Positions 25,025 to 33,592 of a DNA stretch of 64,000 bases are shown one piece after another. Made by a program: the position numbers and the translations under genes. This stretch comes from Nocardia sp. NBC_01327. GTDB taxonomy: Bacteria > Actinomycetota > Actinomycetes > Mycobacteriales > Mycobacteriaceae. The notes under the pieces were generated by a model, which was given only the letters and a program-made list of their open reading frames with translations, was not told the DNA's origin and ran no database searches. Positions within the stretch are counted from its first letter, which is position 1, and each line of letters opens with the position of its first letter. The stretch spans positions 8,618,001 through 8,682,000 of the forward strand of contig NZ_CP108383.1 in the NCBI RefSeq assembly GCF_035958815.1, written 5' to 3'.

Positions 25025-25090
25025 GACAGACCCGGCCCGGGATGATGGCCTGGCCCGGGATGATGGGTCTAGCCCGGAATGACGGGCCGG
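25017..25090. repeat. Four-copy 18-19 bp tandem repeat
   Basis: Four adjacent units of the form CCCGGGATGA(T/C)NNNNNN at 25017-25035, 25036-25053, 25054-25072 and 25073-25090. The first overlaps the right arm of the hairpin, as if that arm had been copied repeatedly. It lies between convergent genes and is non-coding. Confidence 0.75.
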
Positions 25091-25091
25091 A

Positions 25092-25751
25092 TCACATCAA
25101 ATGGGCTGCGGCGGCACGTGTTTCGACGAGATCACCCTTCCAGCCGAGCAGCGGCAGCACGGCGTCGGGGATGAGCTGTTCGGCGTACTCCGGCGGCGTG
25201 CCCTCGTCCGAGCGGATATTGATGACGGATTCGACCAGCCGGAACGGCAGCAGTTCCGCACCGGGCACCGCCGTCGCACCCGCTTCGGCAATGACTGCGA
25301 CGGCGAGGGTTTCGTAGTGCCCGCGCAATTCGTCGCGCCGGGCGCGGAAGGCCGCGAAGCGCTCACTGCGCAGCTCCGGTAGCAGGTAGAGCGCGCCCAG
25401 ATTCCAGCGCGCCGCACAGAGCTGGCCCACGTCGAATCGCGCCAGCGCGTAGAGCCGTACGGCCGCCGATTCCGGCGCCGCGGCCAATCGCTCCGCCAAT
25501 TCCAGTGGCGCGGTGATGGTTCCCGCGAGCAGCGCGTCCAGGATGTCGTCCTTGGACGCGAAGTGGTGGTACAGCGAGGCCTGCCGAATGCCGACGGCGT
25601 CCGCGATCCCACGGGTCGAGGTGCTGCCGTACCCATTGTTGGTGAAGAGTTCGGCGGCGGCGTCGAGGATCTCGGCGCGCGGCGTCTGCCCCTGCCGGCG
25701 GCGGGGTTCGAGGCGGGGACGTCCGGGTCCGAGTTGGGTCACAGGGTTCAT
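25092..25751 (-). CDS. TetR family regulator, probably of the urea/guanidine operon
   Basis: A 219-residue TetR-type repressor. The DNA-binding domain covers ILDAAAELFTNNGYGSTSTR, then GIADAVGIRQASLYHHFASKDDILDALL (about residues 25-75), followed by a helical ligand domain. It is divergent from the APC permease gene at the head of the nitrogen operon, with a 211 bp gap containing a near-perfect inverted repeat, so it likely controls both itself and the operon. Ligand unknown. ATG at 25751; a GTG four codons in is also possible. Confidence 0.9.
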   Translation of the reverse strand: MNPVTQLGPGRPRLEPRRRQGQTPRAEILDAAAELFTNNGYGSTSTRGIADAVGIRQASLYHHFASKDDILDALLAGTITAPLELAERLAAAPESAAVRLYALARFDVGQLCAARWNLGALYLLPELRSERFAAFRARRDELRGHYETLAVAVIAEAGATAVPGAELLPFRLVESVINIRSDEGTPPEYAEQLIPDAVLPLLGWKGDLVETRAAAAHLM

Positions 25752-25823
25752 TCTGCACTGCCGATCCCGATGACCCGCTGGTCTATCAATGCTGCTGACA
25801 GCCGCTGACCGCGGCGGGTGAGG

Positions 25824-25843
25824 TTTCTGTCATTCGATAGAAA
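25824..25843. promoter_or_regulatory. Inverted-repeat operator candidate for the TetR regulator
   Basis: TTTCTGTC-ATTC-GATAGAAA: 8 bp arms that pair fully except one G-T. It lies between the divergent TetR gene and permease gene, the usual place for a TetR operator. A half-site-like GCGATAGATA occurs again near 25930. Confidence 0.5.
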
Positions 25844-25962
25844 TACCGGCAATGCAGAAGTTACGGCGCGCCATCTGACGGATACATCGACGTCATCGCG
25901 CGAGCGATCGCACTGGGAAAACTTTCAAGCGATAGATATTCACCGCTCGCGAAGGATTAGCC

Positions 25963-27531
25963 ATGGTTGCCTCCGCCGATTCCATCGTCCCCAGCCACCC
26001 GCCGAACAGCGCCCCGAGCACTGCCAATGCCGACAGTGCCGACCTCGCCGCCTTCGGCTACGAGCCGGTCCTGCATCGCAAGCTCGGCCGGTACGCGTCC
26101 TTCGCCGCGGGTTTCTCCTTCGTATCGATCCTCACCACGATCTTCCAGTTCTTCGGCTTCGGCTACTCGTTCGGCGGTCCGGCCTTCTTCTGGACCTGGC
26201 CGATCGTGTTCGCCGGTCAGTTCCTGGTGGCGCTGAACTTCGCGGAACTGGCTGCCCGCTACCCGATTTCGGGCTGCATCTACCAGTGGTCGCGACGCCT
26301 GGCCGGTGAGGTGGTCGGCTGGTTCGCGGGCTGGATGATGATCATCGCGCAGATCGTCACCGCCGCCGCGGCCGCCATCGCACTGCAGGTGGTACTGCCC
26401 ACGATCTGGAGCGGCTTCCAGATGGTAGGCACCGACAGCGCGCTGACCTCGCACGACGGCGCGGTCAATGCCGTCCTGCTGGGCAGCATCCTGCTGGCGC
26501 TCACCACGCTGATCAATGTGGTCGGCATCGACTGGATGTCGCGCATCAACTCCCTCGGCGTCACCATCGAGATCGTCGGAGTCATCGCGGTGATCGCGGT
26601 CTTCTTCACCCATACCGATCGCGGGCCCGGCGTCGTCCTGCACACCGATCAGGCCGCGAGCGGCTCGTACTGGGCCGCCTTCCTGGTGTCCGGACTCATG
26701 GCCGCCTACGTCATGGTCGGATTCGATTCCGCCGGTGAACTTTCCGAGGAGACCAAGAATCCGCGGCAGGTGGCGCCGCGCACCATTCTGACCGCGCTGG
26801 CGGTCTCGGCCCTGGGCGGCGGACTGATTCTGCTGGGCGCGCTCATGGCCGCGCCGAGCCTGTCGGACGGCTCACTGAGCAGCGGCGGCCTCGCCTATGT
26901 GATCGAAGCCAAGCTGGACAGCCCGGCCGGAAAGGTCGTGCTTGCTTGCGTGGCGTGCGCTATCACGGTGTGCACCTTGGCAATTCAGACCGCCGGCTCG
27001 CGCCTCATGTTCTCCATGGCCCGCGACGGCCGGCTGCCCTTCTCCGAGCGCCTCGCCGCGGTGCACCCCCGCTTCGGCACTCCGGCACTGCCCGCCGTGG
27101 TGATCGGCGTGCTCGGCATCGGCCTGCTGGTGCTGAACCTCGGCAATGCCGCCATCTTCGCGACCCTGGCCAGCGTCTGCATCGTGACGCTCTACCTCGC
27201 CTACCTGCTGGTGACGGTGCCGCTGCTGGTGCGCCGCATCAAGGGCTGGCCCGCCGAGGACCGCACCACCGAATCCGGCGCCCCGCTGTTCGGCCTGGGC
27301 CGCTACGGAATTCCGATCAATGCCCTCGCGGTCATCTGGGGCATCGCGATGGCGGTGAACCTGGCCTGGCCCCGCCCGGAGGTATACACCCCGACCGGCG
27401 GTAGCTGGTGGATGCTTTGGGCCGCACCGCTTTTCGTCCTCGTGACCATCGGCGCGGGTGTGGTCGTACACCGCTTCGTCACCCCCGCGACGCCGAGGGA
27501 GAGCACCGGACCGCTGGCCCAACCCGCCTGA
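25963..27531 (+). CDS. APC superfamily permease (amino acid/urea-type)
   Basis: A 522-residue permease with about 12 transmembrane helices. AGFSFVSILTTIFQFFGFGY and FAELAARYPISGCIYQWSRR are the conserved helix 1 and helix 2-3 segments of APC transporters. GFDSAGELSEETKNPRQVAPR is the hallmark intracellular loop. It is in one operon with DUF1989, carboxyltransferase and allophanate hydrolase genes, so it probably imports a nitrogen compound such as guanidine, urea or a related amine. This is an inference from context. ATG at 25963 with GAAGGA upstream. The N-terminal 40 residues are hydrophilic and cytosolic. Confidence 0.93.
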   Translation: MVASADSIVPSHPPNSAPSTANADSADLAAFGYEPVLHRKLGRYASFAAGFSFVSILTTIFQFFGFGYSFGGPAFFWTWPIVFAGQFLVALNFAELAARYPISGCIYQWSRRLAGEVVGWFAGWMMIIAQIVTAAAAAIALQVVLPTIWSGFQMVGTDSALTSHDGAVNAVLLGSILLALTTLINVVGIDWMSRINSLGVTIEIVGVIAVIAVFFTHTDRGPGVVLHTDQAASGSYWAAFLVSGLMAAYVMVGFDSAGELSEETKNPRQVAPRTILTALAVSALGGGLILLGALMAAPSLSDGSLSSGGLAYVIEAKLDSPAGKVVLACVACAITVCTLAIQTAGSRLMFSMARDGRLPFSERLAAVHPRFGTPALPAVVIGVLGIGLLVLNLGNAAIFATLASVCIVTLYLAYLLVTVPLLVRRIKGWPAEDRTTESGAPLFGLGRYGIPINALAVIWGIAMAVNLAWPRPEVYTPTGGSWWMLWAAPLFVLVTIGAGVVVHRFVTPATPRESTGPLAQPA

Positions 27532-27591
27532 ACCACAAGACATCCGAGATACCCATCGGCCGCTGGCAGGCGGCGCATGGAAGGAGTAGCA

Positions 27592-28341
27592 ATGACGAAC
27601 ACCGCGGATACCTCGAGCGCGCGGGCGCACGCACGATCACAGGCGGCGGGGGCGGCCATCAGCGGACCCGAGCTGCCGGAAGGCGTGGATTCGGCGAAAA
27701 TCACCTTCGCACAGCGGATTCCCGCCGGTGGGTATGCCAATATCGTGCTCGCTCGCGGCACCCGGGTGCGCCTGTCCGATCCGATGGGTGCGGCGTGTGC
27801 GCATCTGCTGCTGCTGCGCGCCGAATCACCCTGGGAGCGACTGAATGTCGCCGATACCGTGAAGGTGCCGTGGCAGGCGTACCTGGGCGCCGGGCATCCG
27901 CTGCTGTCGGATCAGGGCCGCGTGCTCGCCACCATCGCCGCCGATTCCTCCGGACATCACGACACCCTCTGCGGAGCCTCGGCACACGCGCGGGATCGGC
28001 TGCGGATGGCGGGAGTCAAACAGGGCCTGGAGCCTCGCGATATCGGGCCGACCGTGTCCTTCTTCCGCGGCGTGCGAGTGGATTCGGACGGCGGGCTCGT
28101 CTCCACCGGCAGCGCCGGACCGGGCGGGGCGGTCGAGCTGCTCATCCATCTCCCGGTCACGGTGCTGGTCGCCAATGCCGAACATCCCCTCGACCCCAGT
28201 CCCACAGCGGATCTCGATCTGGTGGCGTGGTCCGCCCCCGAAGAGCTGGCGCAGCAGCTCGGCACCGACCCGGAATACCTGCGCGCGGTGCAGAACACCG
28301 AACTGGATTGGCACGCCCGCACTCTGGAGGCCCTCGCATGA
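27592..28341 (+). CDS. DUF1989 protein (urea carboxylase-associated, UAAP type)
   Basis: A 249-residue DUF1989 protein of the urea-carboxylase-associated group. Recognisable segments are TFAQRIPAGGYANIVLARGT, SDPMGAACAHLLLLRAESP and DSSGHHDTLCGAS. In Pseudomonas a pair of such proteins forms carboxyguanidine deiminase (CgdAB), which turns carboxyguanidine into allophanate. This and the next gene would be the matching pair. The His-rich GHHDTLCG and the Cys are plausible metal or catalytic residues. ATG at 27592 with AAGGAG 6 nt upstream; the ATG at 27577 lies within that site. The stop overlaps the next start (ATGA). Confidence 0.9.
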   Translation: MTNTADTSSARAHARSQAAGAAISGPELPEGVDSAKITFAQRIPAGGYANIVLARGTRVRLSDPMGAACAHLLLLRAESPWERLNVADTVKVPWQAYLGAGHPLLSDQGRVLATIAADSSGHHDTLCGASAHARDRLRMAGVKQGLEPRDIGPTVSFFRGVRVDSDGGLVSTGSAGPGGAVELLIHLPVTVLVANAEHPLDPSPTADLDLVAWSAPEELAQQLGTDPEYLRAVQNTELDWHARTLEALA

Positions 28342-28955
28342 TCACCTCGTCCCGCACCATCGTCCTCGACGAGACTGTCCCCGCCCGCGCACCCTGGTCG
28401 ACCGTGGTGCGCGCCGGTGAGCAGCTGGAGATCATCGACCTGCACGGCAATCAGGCGGTGGACTGCCTGCTCTACGCGGCCGACGCTCACACCGAGCGCT
28501 ACAGCGCGCAGGCCACGGTCGCGGCGCAGCGCAATATCTTCCTCAGCACCGGCAGTGTGCTGCGCACCGATGCCGGAACCGCGCTCATGACCGTGGTCGC
28601 CGATGAGGTCGGCAATCACGACACCGTCGCCGGCGCCTGCTCGCAGGAGTCCAATACGCTGCGCTACGGCCATCACACCCGGCACCAGCACGCCTGCGTG
28701 GAGAACTTCCTCGCCGAAGGCATGAAGTGGGGCCTGGGCAAGCGCGACCTGGTCTCGAATATCAACTGGTTCATGAACGTCCCGGTCGAGGCCGACGGCA
28801 CCCTCGGCATTGTCGACGGCCTCTCCGCACCCGGTAAGAAGATCACCCTGCGCGCCGATATCGACACCCTCGTCCTGGTCTCGAACTGCCCGCAGATCAA
28901 CAACCCCTGCAATGGTTTCGACCCGACACCGGTGCGAATGGTGGTGACCCGATGA
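28338..28955 (+). CDS. DUF1989 protein, second subunit (UAAP type)
   Basis: A 205-residue second DUF1989 protein. Shared family features are APWSTVVRAGEQLEIIDLHG, NQAVDCLLY, VADEVGNHDTVAGACSQESN, and FLAEGMKWGLGKRDLVSNIN followed by WFMNVP. Two cysteines (AGACSQ, HACVEN) and several His residues suggest a metal or catalytic site. It starts on the ATGA overlap with the first DUF1989 gene, so the two are likely made in equal amounts and form a hetero-oligomer, as CgdA and CgdB do. Its own stop overlaps the next start by 4 nt. Which subunit corresponds to CgdA or CgdB cannot be decided from sequence alone. Confidence 0.9.
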   Translation: MITSSRTIVLDETVPARAPWSTVVRAGEQLEIIDLHGNQAVDCLLYAADAHTERYSAQATVAAQRNIFLSTGSVLRTDAGTALMTVVADEVGNHDTVAGACSQESNTLRYGHHTRHQHACVENFLAEGMKWGLGKRDLVSNINWFMNVPVEADGTLGIVDGLSAPGKKITLRADIDTLVLVSNCPQINNPCNGFDPTPVRMVVTR

Positions 28956-31252
28956 CGACGACGCTCCCGGAGAACACGGTCGCCGCAGCGGCACCGCAGC
29001 AAGGCCCCGCGGACGACGCCGCGTTGCGCGGCCTCATCCCTGCGGTAGTGAGCGTCTCCGGCACGCCGCACGCCCCCGCCACGGCAGGTATTTCCGGCGC
29101 GGCGAGCGGCTCCGGCACGGCGCACGCCCCAGCCGCAGCAGGCATTTCCAGCGCGGCGAGCGGCTCCGGCACGGAGGGCATTCTCAGGTCGGTCGGTCAT
29201 TCCCCCACCGCGGATCTCGCCGCAGTGGACCGCACCGCCACGGTGCTCGAGGACGAGCCGGTCTCGCCGACCGACGGCGCGCCCGCCGCCCGGACGGTTC
29301 ATGTCGTTCGCCCCGGTATGCAGACGACCGTGCAGGATTGGCCGGGGCGCGTCGGGTATTGGCATGTGGGAGTGCCGCCTTCAGGTCCGATGGATGATCT
29401 GTCGTTCCGGCTGGGCAATCGCGCGCTGGGGAATCCGGAGGGTGCGGCCGGGCTGGAATGCACGCTCGGCGGACCGGCGCTGCGGTTCGACGTGCCGACC
29501 TGGGTGTGCGTCACCGGTGCGCCGGTACCGGTCACCGTGAACGGCCGCCCGGTGCGGCAGTGGCGCAGTGTGCTGGTTCCGGCCGGCGGCGTACTCGATG
29601 TCGGCGCGGTGGGCGGGCCGGGGATGCGCAGCTACATCCTGCTGGCCGGTGGTATCGATGTTCCCGAATACCTCGGCAGCCGTGCGACTTTCACACTCGG
29701 CAAATTCGGCGGCGGTACGGGCCGGGCGCTCGCGATCGACGATGCGCTGGCGCTCGGCCTGCCAGGAAAGGTGAGCGCGGGCGTGCCCGGCGATGATCAG
29801 CCGGTGCTCACCCGGCGTTGGGAGCTGGCCGTCACCGAGGGCCCGCACGGTGCGCCGGAGTTCTTCACCCGCAGCGACTTCGACACCATTATCGGCACCG
29901 ACTACGAGGTGCACTTCAACTCCGATCGGACCGGTGTCCGCCTCGTGGGCCCGAAGCCGCAGTGGGCGCGACAGGACGGCGGCGAGGCGGGCCTGCATCC
30001 GTCGAATATCCATGACACCGCATATTCCATTGGTGCACTGGACTTCACCGGCGATACCCCGATCCTGCTCGGCCCGGACGGCCCGAGTCTCGGCGGCTTC
30101 GTCTGCCCCGTCACCGTGGTGGCCGCCGATCGCTGGAAGCTGGGCCAGCTCACCCCCGGTGACAGTGTGCGCTTCGTCCCGGTGCGCGCCGATCGCGCGG
30201 CGTCACTGCGCGAGCTGGGCGCGGGACGCCGGGCCGCGTGGCCGATCGTGCTGTCCTCCGGCGGCGACGGGGACGACGGCATCGTGGCCCGGCGCGAGGG
30301 TGCGGAAACCGCCGTCACCTATCGCCGCGCGGGCAATGACGGCCTGCTCGTCGAATACGGTGATATGACACTGGATCTGGAGCTGCGCGCCCGCGTGCAC
30401 GCCCTGCACCAGGCGCTGCTCGAGCGCGCCGAGCCCGGCGTCACCGAGCTCACCCCGGGCGTGCGCTCACTACAGGTGCGCACCGATCCCGATCGCCTGC
30501 CCACCGGCAAGCTGCTGGACCTGCTCGGCGAGGTGGAGGCCGAACTGCCCTCCGCCGACGAACTGGTGGTACCCAGTCGCACCGTCCGCCTGCCCCTGTC
30601 CTGGGACGATCCCTCGACGCGAGAGGCCATCACCCGGTACATGCACGGCGTGCGCGCCGACGCCCCCTGGTGCCCGTGGAATATCGAGTTCATCCGCCGC
30701 ATGAACGGATTGCCCTCGGTGGACGATGTTTTCGACACCGTCTTCGCCGCCGAATACCTGGTCCTGGGTCTCGGCGACGTGTACCTCGGCGCACCCGTCG
30801 CCACCCCCACCGACCCGCGCCACCGCCTGGTGACCACCAAATACAATCCGGCCCGTACCTGGACGCCGGAGAATGCGGTCGGCATCGGCGGCGCGTACCT
30901 GTGCATCTACGGCATGGAGGGCCCCGGCGGCTACCAGTTCGTCGGCCGCACCACCCAGGTGTGGAATCATCGCTCCACCGGTGTGGGCGAAGATCCTTGG
31001 CTGCTGCGGTATTTCGATCGCATCAGCTGGTACCCGGTGAGCGGTGAGGAGCTGCTGGATCTGCGCTCCGATGTGGCCGCCGGTCGCGGTGAACTGCTCG
31101 CGCAGGACGGTGAATTCCGCCTCGCCGACTACCGCCGCTTCCTCACCGACAATGCCGAATCCATCGAGGACTTCCGCGCCAAGCAATCGGAAGCCTTTAC
31201 CGCCGAACGTCATTCGTGGCGAGAAGCCGGCGAGCTGACCGAAACGCCGTGA
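28952..31252 (+). CDS. Carboxyltransferase-only urea/guanidine carboxylase homologue
   Basis: A 766-residue protein corresponding to only the middle of urea carboxylase (normally about 1,200 residues). After a low-complexity leader (1-110) comes the subunit-2/KipA-like half (RPGMQTTVQDWPGRVGYWHV, about 115-400). The subunit-1/KipI-like half follows (NDGLLVEYGDMTLDLELRARV, about 440-700, and PGGYQFVGRTTQVW). There is no biotin carboxylase domain (no ATP-grasp) and no biotin-carrier domain with a lysine motif at the end. The neighbours point to carboxylation of guanidine or urea, so the missing parts must come from elsewhere or the reaction differs. 5-oxoprolinase PxpBC is the other family with this fold, but the neighbours do not fit. 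ATGA overlap upstream. Confidence 0.88.
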   Translation: MTTTLPENTVAAAAPQQGPADDAALRGLIPAVVSVSGTPHAPATAGISGAASGSGTAHAPAAAGISSAASGSGTEGILRSVGHSPTADLAAVDRTATVLEDEPVSPTDGAPAARTVHVVRPGMQTTVQDWPGRVGYWHVGVPPSGPMDDLSFRLGNRALGNPEGAAGLECTLGGPALRFDVPTWVCVTGAPVPVTVNGRPVRQWRSVLVPAGGVLDVGAVGGPGMRSYILLAGGIDVPEYLGSRATFTLGKFGGGTGRALAIDDALALGLPGKVSAGVPGDDQPVLTRRWELAVTEGPHGAPEFFTRSDFDTIIGTDYEVHFNSDRTGVRLVGPKPQWARQDGGEAGLHPSNIHDTAYSIGALDFTGDTPILLGPDGPSLGGFVCPVTVVAADRWKLGQLTPGDSVRFVPVRADRAASLRELGAGRRAAWPIVLSSGGDGDDGIVARREGAETAVTYRRAGNDGLLVEYGDMTLDLELRARVHALHQALLERAEPGVTELTPGVRSLQVRTDPDRLPTGKLLDLLGEVEAELPSADELVVPSRTVRLPLSWDDPSTREAITRYMHGVRADAPWCPWNIEFIRRMNGLPSVDDVFDTVFAAEYLVLGLGDVYLGAPVATPTDPRHRLVTTKYNPARTWTPENAVGIGGAYLCIYGMEGPGGYQFVGRTTQVWNHRSTGVGEDPWLLRYFDRISWYPVSGEELLDLRSDVAAGRGELLAQDGEFRLADYRRFLTDNAESIEDFRAKQSEAFTAERHSWREAGELTETP
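29051..29174 (+). repeat. 54 bp in-frame repeat in the carboxyltransferase leader
   Basis: Two full 54 bp units (29051-29104 and 29105-29158) and a partial third (29159-29174). Each encodes an 18-residue Ser-Gly-(Thr)-HAP-Ala-rich segment. This lies in the non-domain leader. Confidence 0.8.
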
Positions 31253-31280
31253 ACTCGAATCACTGACAGGAGACCCGAGC

Positions 31281-32912
31281 ATGACTGTGTGGATCCACCG
31301 CCGCCCCGAGGCCGATGTGATCGCCGAAACCACCGCCGCGACAGGGCCTTTGGCGGGTCTGCGGCTGGCGGTCAAGGACAATGTGGATGTCGCCGGAGTG
31401 CCGACCACGGCGGGCTGCCCCGACTACGCCTATCTCCCGGACGCGGACGCGGCTGTCGTGGCCGCCCTGCGGGCCGCCGGTGCGGTGGTGGCGGGCAAGA
31501 CCAATCTGGATCAATTCGCCACCGGCCTGGTCGGCACCCGCTCACCGTACGGAGCGGTCGAGAACGCACTGCGCCCCGAATACATCTCCGGCGGTTCGAG
31601 TTCCGGATCCGCGGTGGCCGTGGCGCGCGGCGAAGCCGATATCGCCATCGGTACCGATACCGCCGGTTCCGGCCGGGTCCCCGCGGCGCTGCACGGCCTC
31701 GTGGGCATCAAACCGACGATCGGCGTGGTCTCCACCGACGGCGTGGTCCCCGCCTGCCGCTCCTACGACTGCGTCACCATTTTCGCCGCCGACCTCGAAC
31801 TGGCGAACCGCGCCATGGGGGTCATGGCCGCGGGCGCACCCCACCGCCCGTGGCCCGCCGATACCCGGCTGGCCGCCCCGCCCGCACCCGTCGTGGCCGT
31901 CTTCAACGCTCTCCCCGACTTGGATCCCCTGTGGCACAGCGCCTTCGAGCGCACCGTGGCTGCCCTTCGGGATCGCGGCGCGACCATTGTCGAGATCGAT
32001 CCCGAACCCTTCCTCGCCGCCGCCAGACTGCTGTACAACGGCGCTCTGGTCGCCGAGAGATACGCTGCGGTAGGCGATTTCGTCGATGCGCACCCCAACT
32101 CCACCGACCCCACCGTAGGTTCGATCATCCGCGCCGCCCGCGATATCCCCGCCCACCGATTGGTCACCGACCTGGCCGAATTGGAGCGCCTGCGCACCCA
32201 GGCCATGGCGAGCCTGGCAGGCGCCGATGCCCTGCTGACCCCCACCGTCCCCACCCACCCCACCCTCGCCGACGTGGCGGCCGACCCCATCGGCGTCAAT
32301 TCCCGCATGGGCACCTACACCAACTTCTGCAACCTCTTCGACATGTGCGCCGTCGCCGTCCCCGCCGGCACCGCCGGCGATTCCCCCTTCGGCGTCACCG
32401 TCCTGGCCCGCGCCTTCGAAGACGCCGTCGCCTACGACATCGCCACTCTCATTGCCGCACCGCCGAATTCATCCACAACCGTCCCCAGCGAGGCCTGGCC
32501 TCTCCAGATCGCCCCGCACACGGACCTGATCGTCTTCGGCGCACACCTGCGCGGCCAGCCCCTCGAACACCAACTCACCACCCTCGGCGCCCGCTGGGCA
32601 GGCGAGGTCCACACCTCCCCCGACTACCGCCTGGCCGCCCTCACCACCATCCCACCCAAACCCGCCGTAACCCGCCTCCCCGAAGGCGCCCCCGGCGCCG
32701 CCATCACCGCCGAACGCTGGCTCCTCTCCCCCGCCGCCCTCGGCCACTTCCTCGCCAACCTCCCCACCCCCATGCAACTCGGCTCCGTAGAACTCTCCGA
32801 CGGCACCTGGCACCCCGGCTTCAGCTGCACCGGCGCCGCCGCCGAATCCGCCAAAGACCTCAGCGAATACCCCGGCTGGAAAGCCGCCCTAGCCGCCGAC
32901 GCCGTCGGCTGA
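31281..32912 (+). CDS. atzF: Allophanate hydrolase
   Basis: A 543-residue amidase-signature enzyme that splits allophanate into ammonia and carbon dioxide, the last step of urea or guanidine carboxylation pathways. The triad is visible: Lys in AVKDNVDVAG (about 31), Ser in SGGSSSGSAVAVARG and Ser in GTDTAGSGRVPAALHG. Residues about 405-540 form the C-terminal domain of allophanate hydrolases (IVFGAHLRGQPLEHQLTTLG), which removes the carboxyl group. It ends the operon, 28 nt after the carboxyltransferase gene, with AGGAG before the ATG. The presence of the C-terminal domain separates it from general amidases. Confidence 0.94.
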   Translation: MTVWIHRRPEADVIAETTAATGPLAGLRLAVKDNVDVAGVPTTAGCPDYAYLPDADAAVVAALRAAGAVVAGKTNLDQFATGLVGTRSPYGAVENALRPEYISGGSSSGSAVAVARGEADIAIGTDTAGSGRVPAALHGLVGIKPTIGVVSTDGVVPACRSYDCVTIFAADLELANRAMGVMAAGAPHRPWPADTRLAAPPAPVVAVFNALPDLDPLWHSAFERTVAALRDRGATIVEIDPEPFLAAARLLYNGALVAERYAAVGDFVDAHPNSTDPTVGSIIRAARDIPAHRLVTDLAELERLRTQAMASLAGADALLTPTVPTHPTLADVAADPIGVNSRMGTYTNFCNLFDMCAVAVPAGTAGDSPFGVTVLARAFEDAVAYDIATLIAAPPNSSTTVPSEAWPLQIAPHTDLIVFGAHLRGQPLEHQLTTLGARWAGEVHTSPDYRLAALTTIPPKPAVTRLPEGAPGAAITAERWLLSPAALGHFLANLPTPMQLGSVELSDGTWHPGFSCTGAAAESAKDLSEYPGWKAALAADAVG

Positions 32913-32948
32913 CAGCGGGCACACGGGCGACCACACGACTCCTCCGAC

Positions 32949-33560
32949 TCAAGGGGCGGGCTTGGTCCAGGTGAGGGAGTAGCGCCAGTAGAGGCGGCGG
33001 CGGTAGCGGGAGCCGGGGAGGGTGCGGCGGGATAGGGCGCGCATTTCGGAGTAGGTCTGGGGTGGGGGCCAGATTATGGGGGAAGGGTGGTCCCAGCGGG
33101 GCTTGAAGCGGTGGGGGGTGTAGGCGAGGGCGGAGAGGGCTTCCCAGGGGAGGTCTCGGGGGAAGGTGGGGCGGGCTAGGCCGAGGAGGGCGAGGGTGCC
33201 TCCGGGGGTGAGTAGTTCGGCCATTCGGGTCAGGGCGGCGGCGGGGGTCAGGTGGTGGAGAGTTGCTACCGAGACGATGGCGTCGAAGGAGGCGGGCGGG
33301 AAGGGATGGGTCATGAAGTCGGCGTGGAGGTAGGTGATGTCGTGCGGGGGTTGGGCGCGGGCGAGGGTGATGCTCGGCTCGTGCAGGTCGATGCCGGTGA
33401 CGTGCGGGATCTGCTGGCGCAGAAGACGACTGAGCATGCCTTCGCCGCAGCCCACGTCGAGGACGGTGCGCGCCTCGCCCACCGCATCGGCCAGTAGCCG
33501 GTGGTAGTGGATGTTCGTATTCCACCGCCGCGCATCGGGAATGCTCGTGGACTCCGCCAT
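32949..33560 (-). CDS. Class I SAM-dependent methyltransferase
   Basis: A 203-residue methyltransferase of the Methyltransf_11/25 type. The SAM site is VLDVGCGEGMLSRLLRQQIP (motif I, about 33-44), ITGIDLH follows (motif II acidic residue) and FDAIVSVATLHHLTP is motif post-II. GGTLALLGLARP closes the fold. The last third (about 150-203) is basic and Tyr/Arg-rich, without a known domain. Substrate unknown. On the minus strand TACCCT lies 7 nt before the ATG, so a leaderless mRNA is likely. It is convergent with the allophanate hydrolase gene (36 nt gap). Confidence 0.9.
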   Translation of the reverse strand: MAESTSIPDARRWNTNIHYHRLLADAVGEARTVLDVGCGEGMLSRLLRQQIPHVTGIDLHEPSITLARAQPPHDITYLHADFMTHPFPPASFDAIVSVATLHHLTPAAALTRMAELLTPGGTLALLGLARPTFPRDLPWEALSALAYTPHRFKPRWDHPSPIIWPPPQTYSEMRALSRRTLPGSRYRRRLYWRYSLTWTKPAP

Positions 33561-33567
33561 GGGGTCG

Positions 33568-33573
33568 AGGGTA
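33568..33573 (-). promoter_or_regulatory. Leaderless -10 of the methyltransferase gene
   Basis: TACCCT on the minus strand, 7 nt before the ATG at 33560. Confidence 0.5.
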
Positions 33574-33592
33574 TCGATGCGGTGCGGCGGAG

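Noticed and set aside
25752..25962. Guanidine riboswitch upstream of the permease
   Set aside because: No ACGR-type loops or conserved guanidine-I/III core seen by eye; an inverted repeat suited to TetR is present instead. A covariance search would be decisive.
28952..31252. 5-oxoprolinase subunits PxpB/PxpC fused
   Set aside because: The fold is shared, but no PxpA is present and the DUF1989 and allophanate hydrolase neighbours fit urea/guanidine carboxylation.
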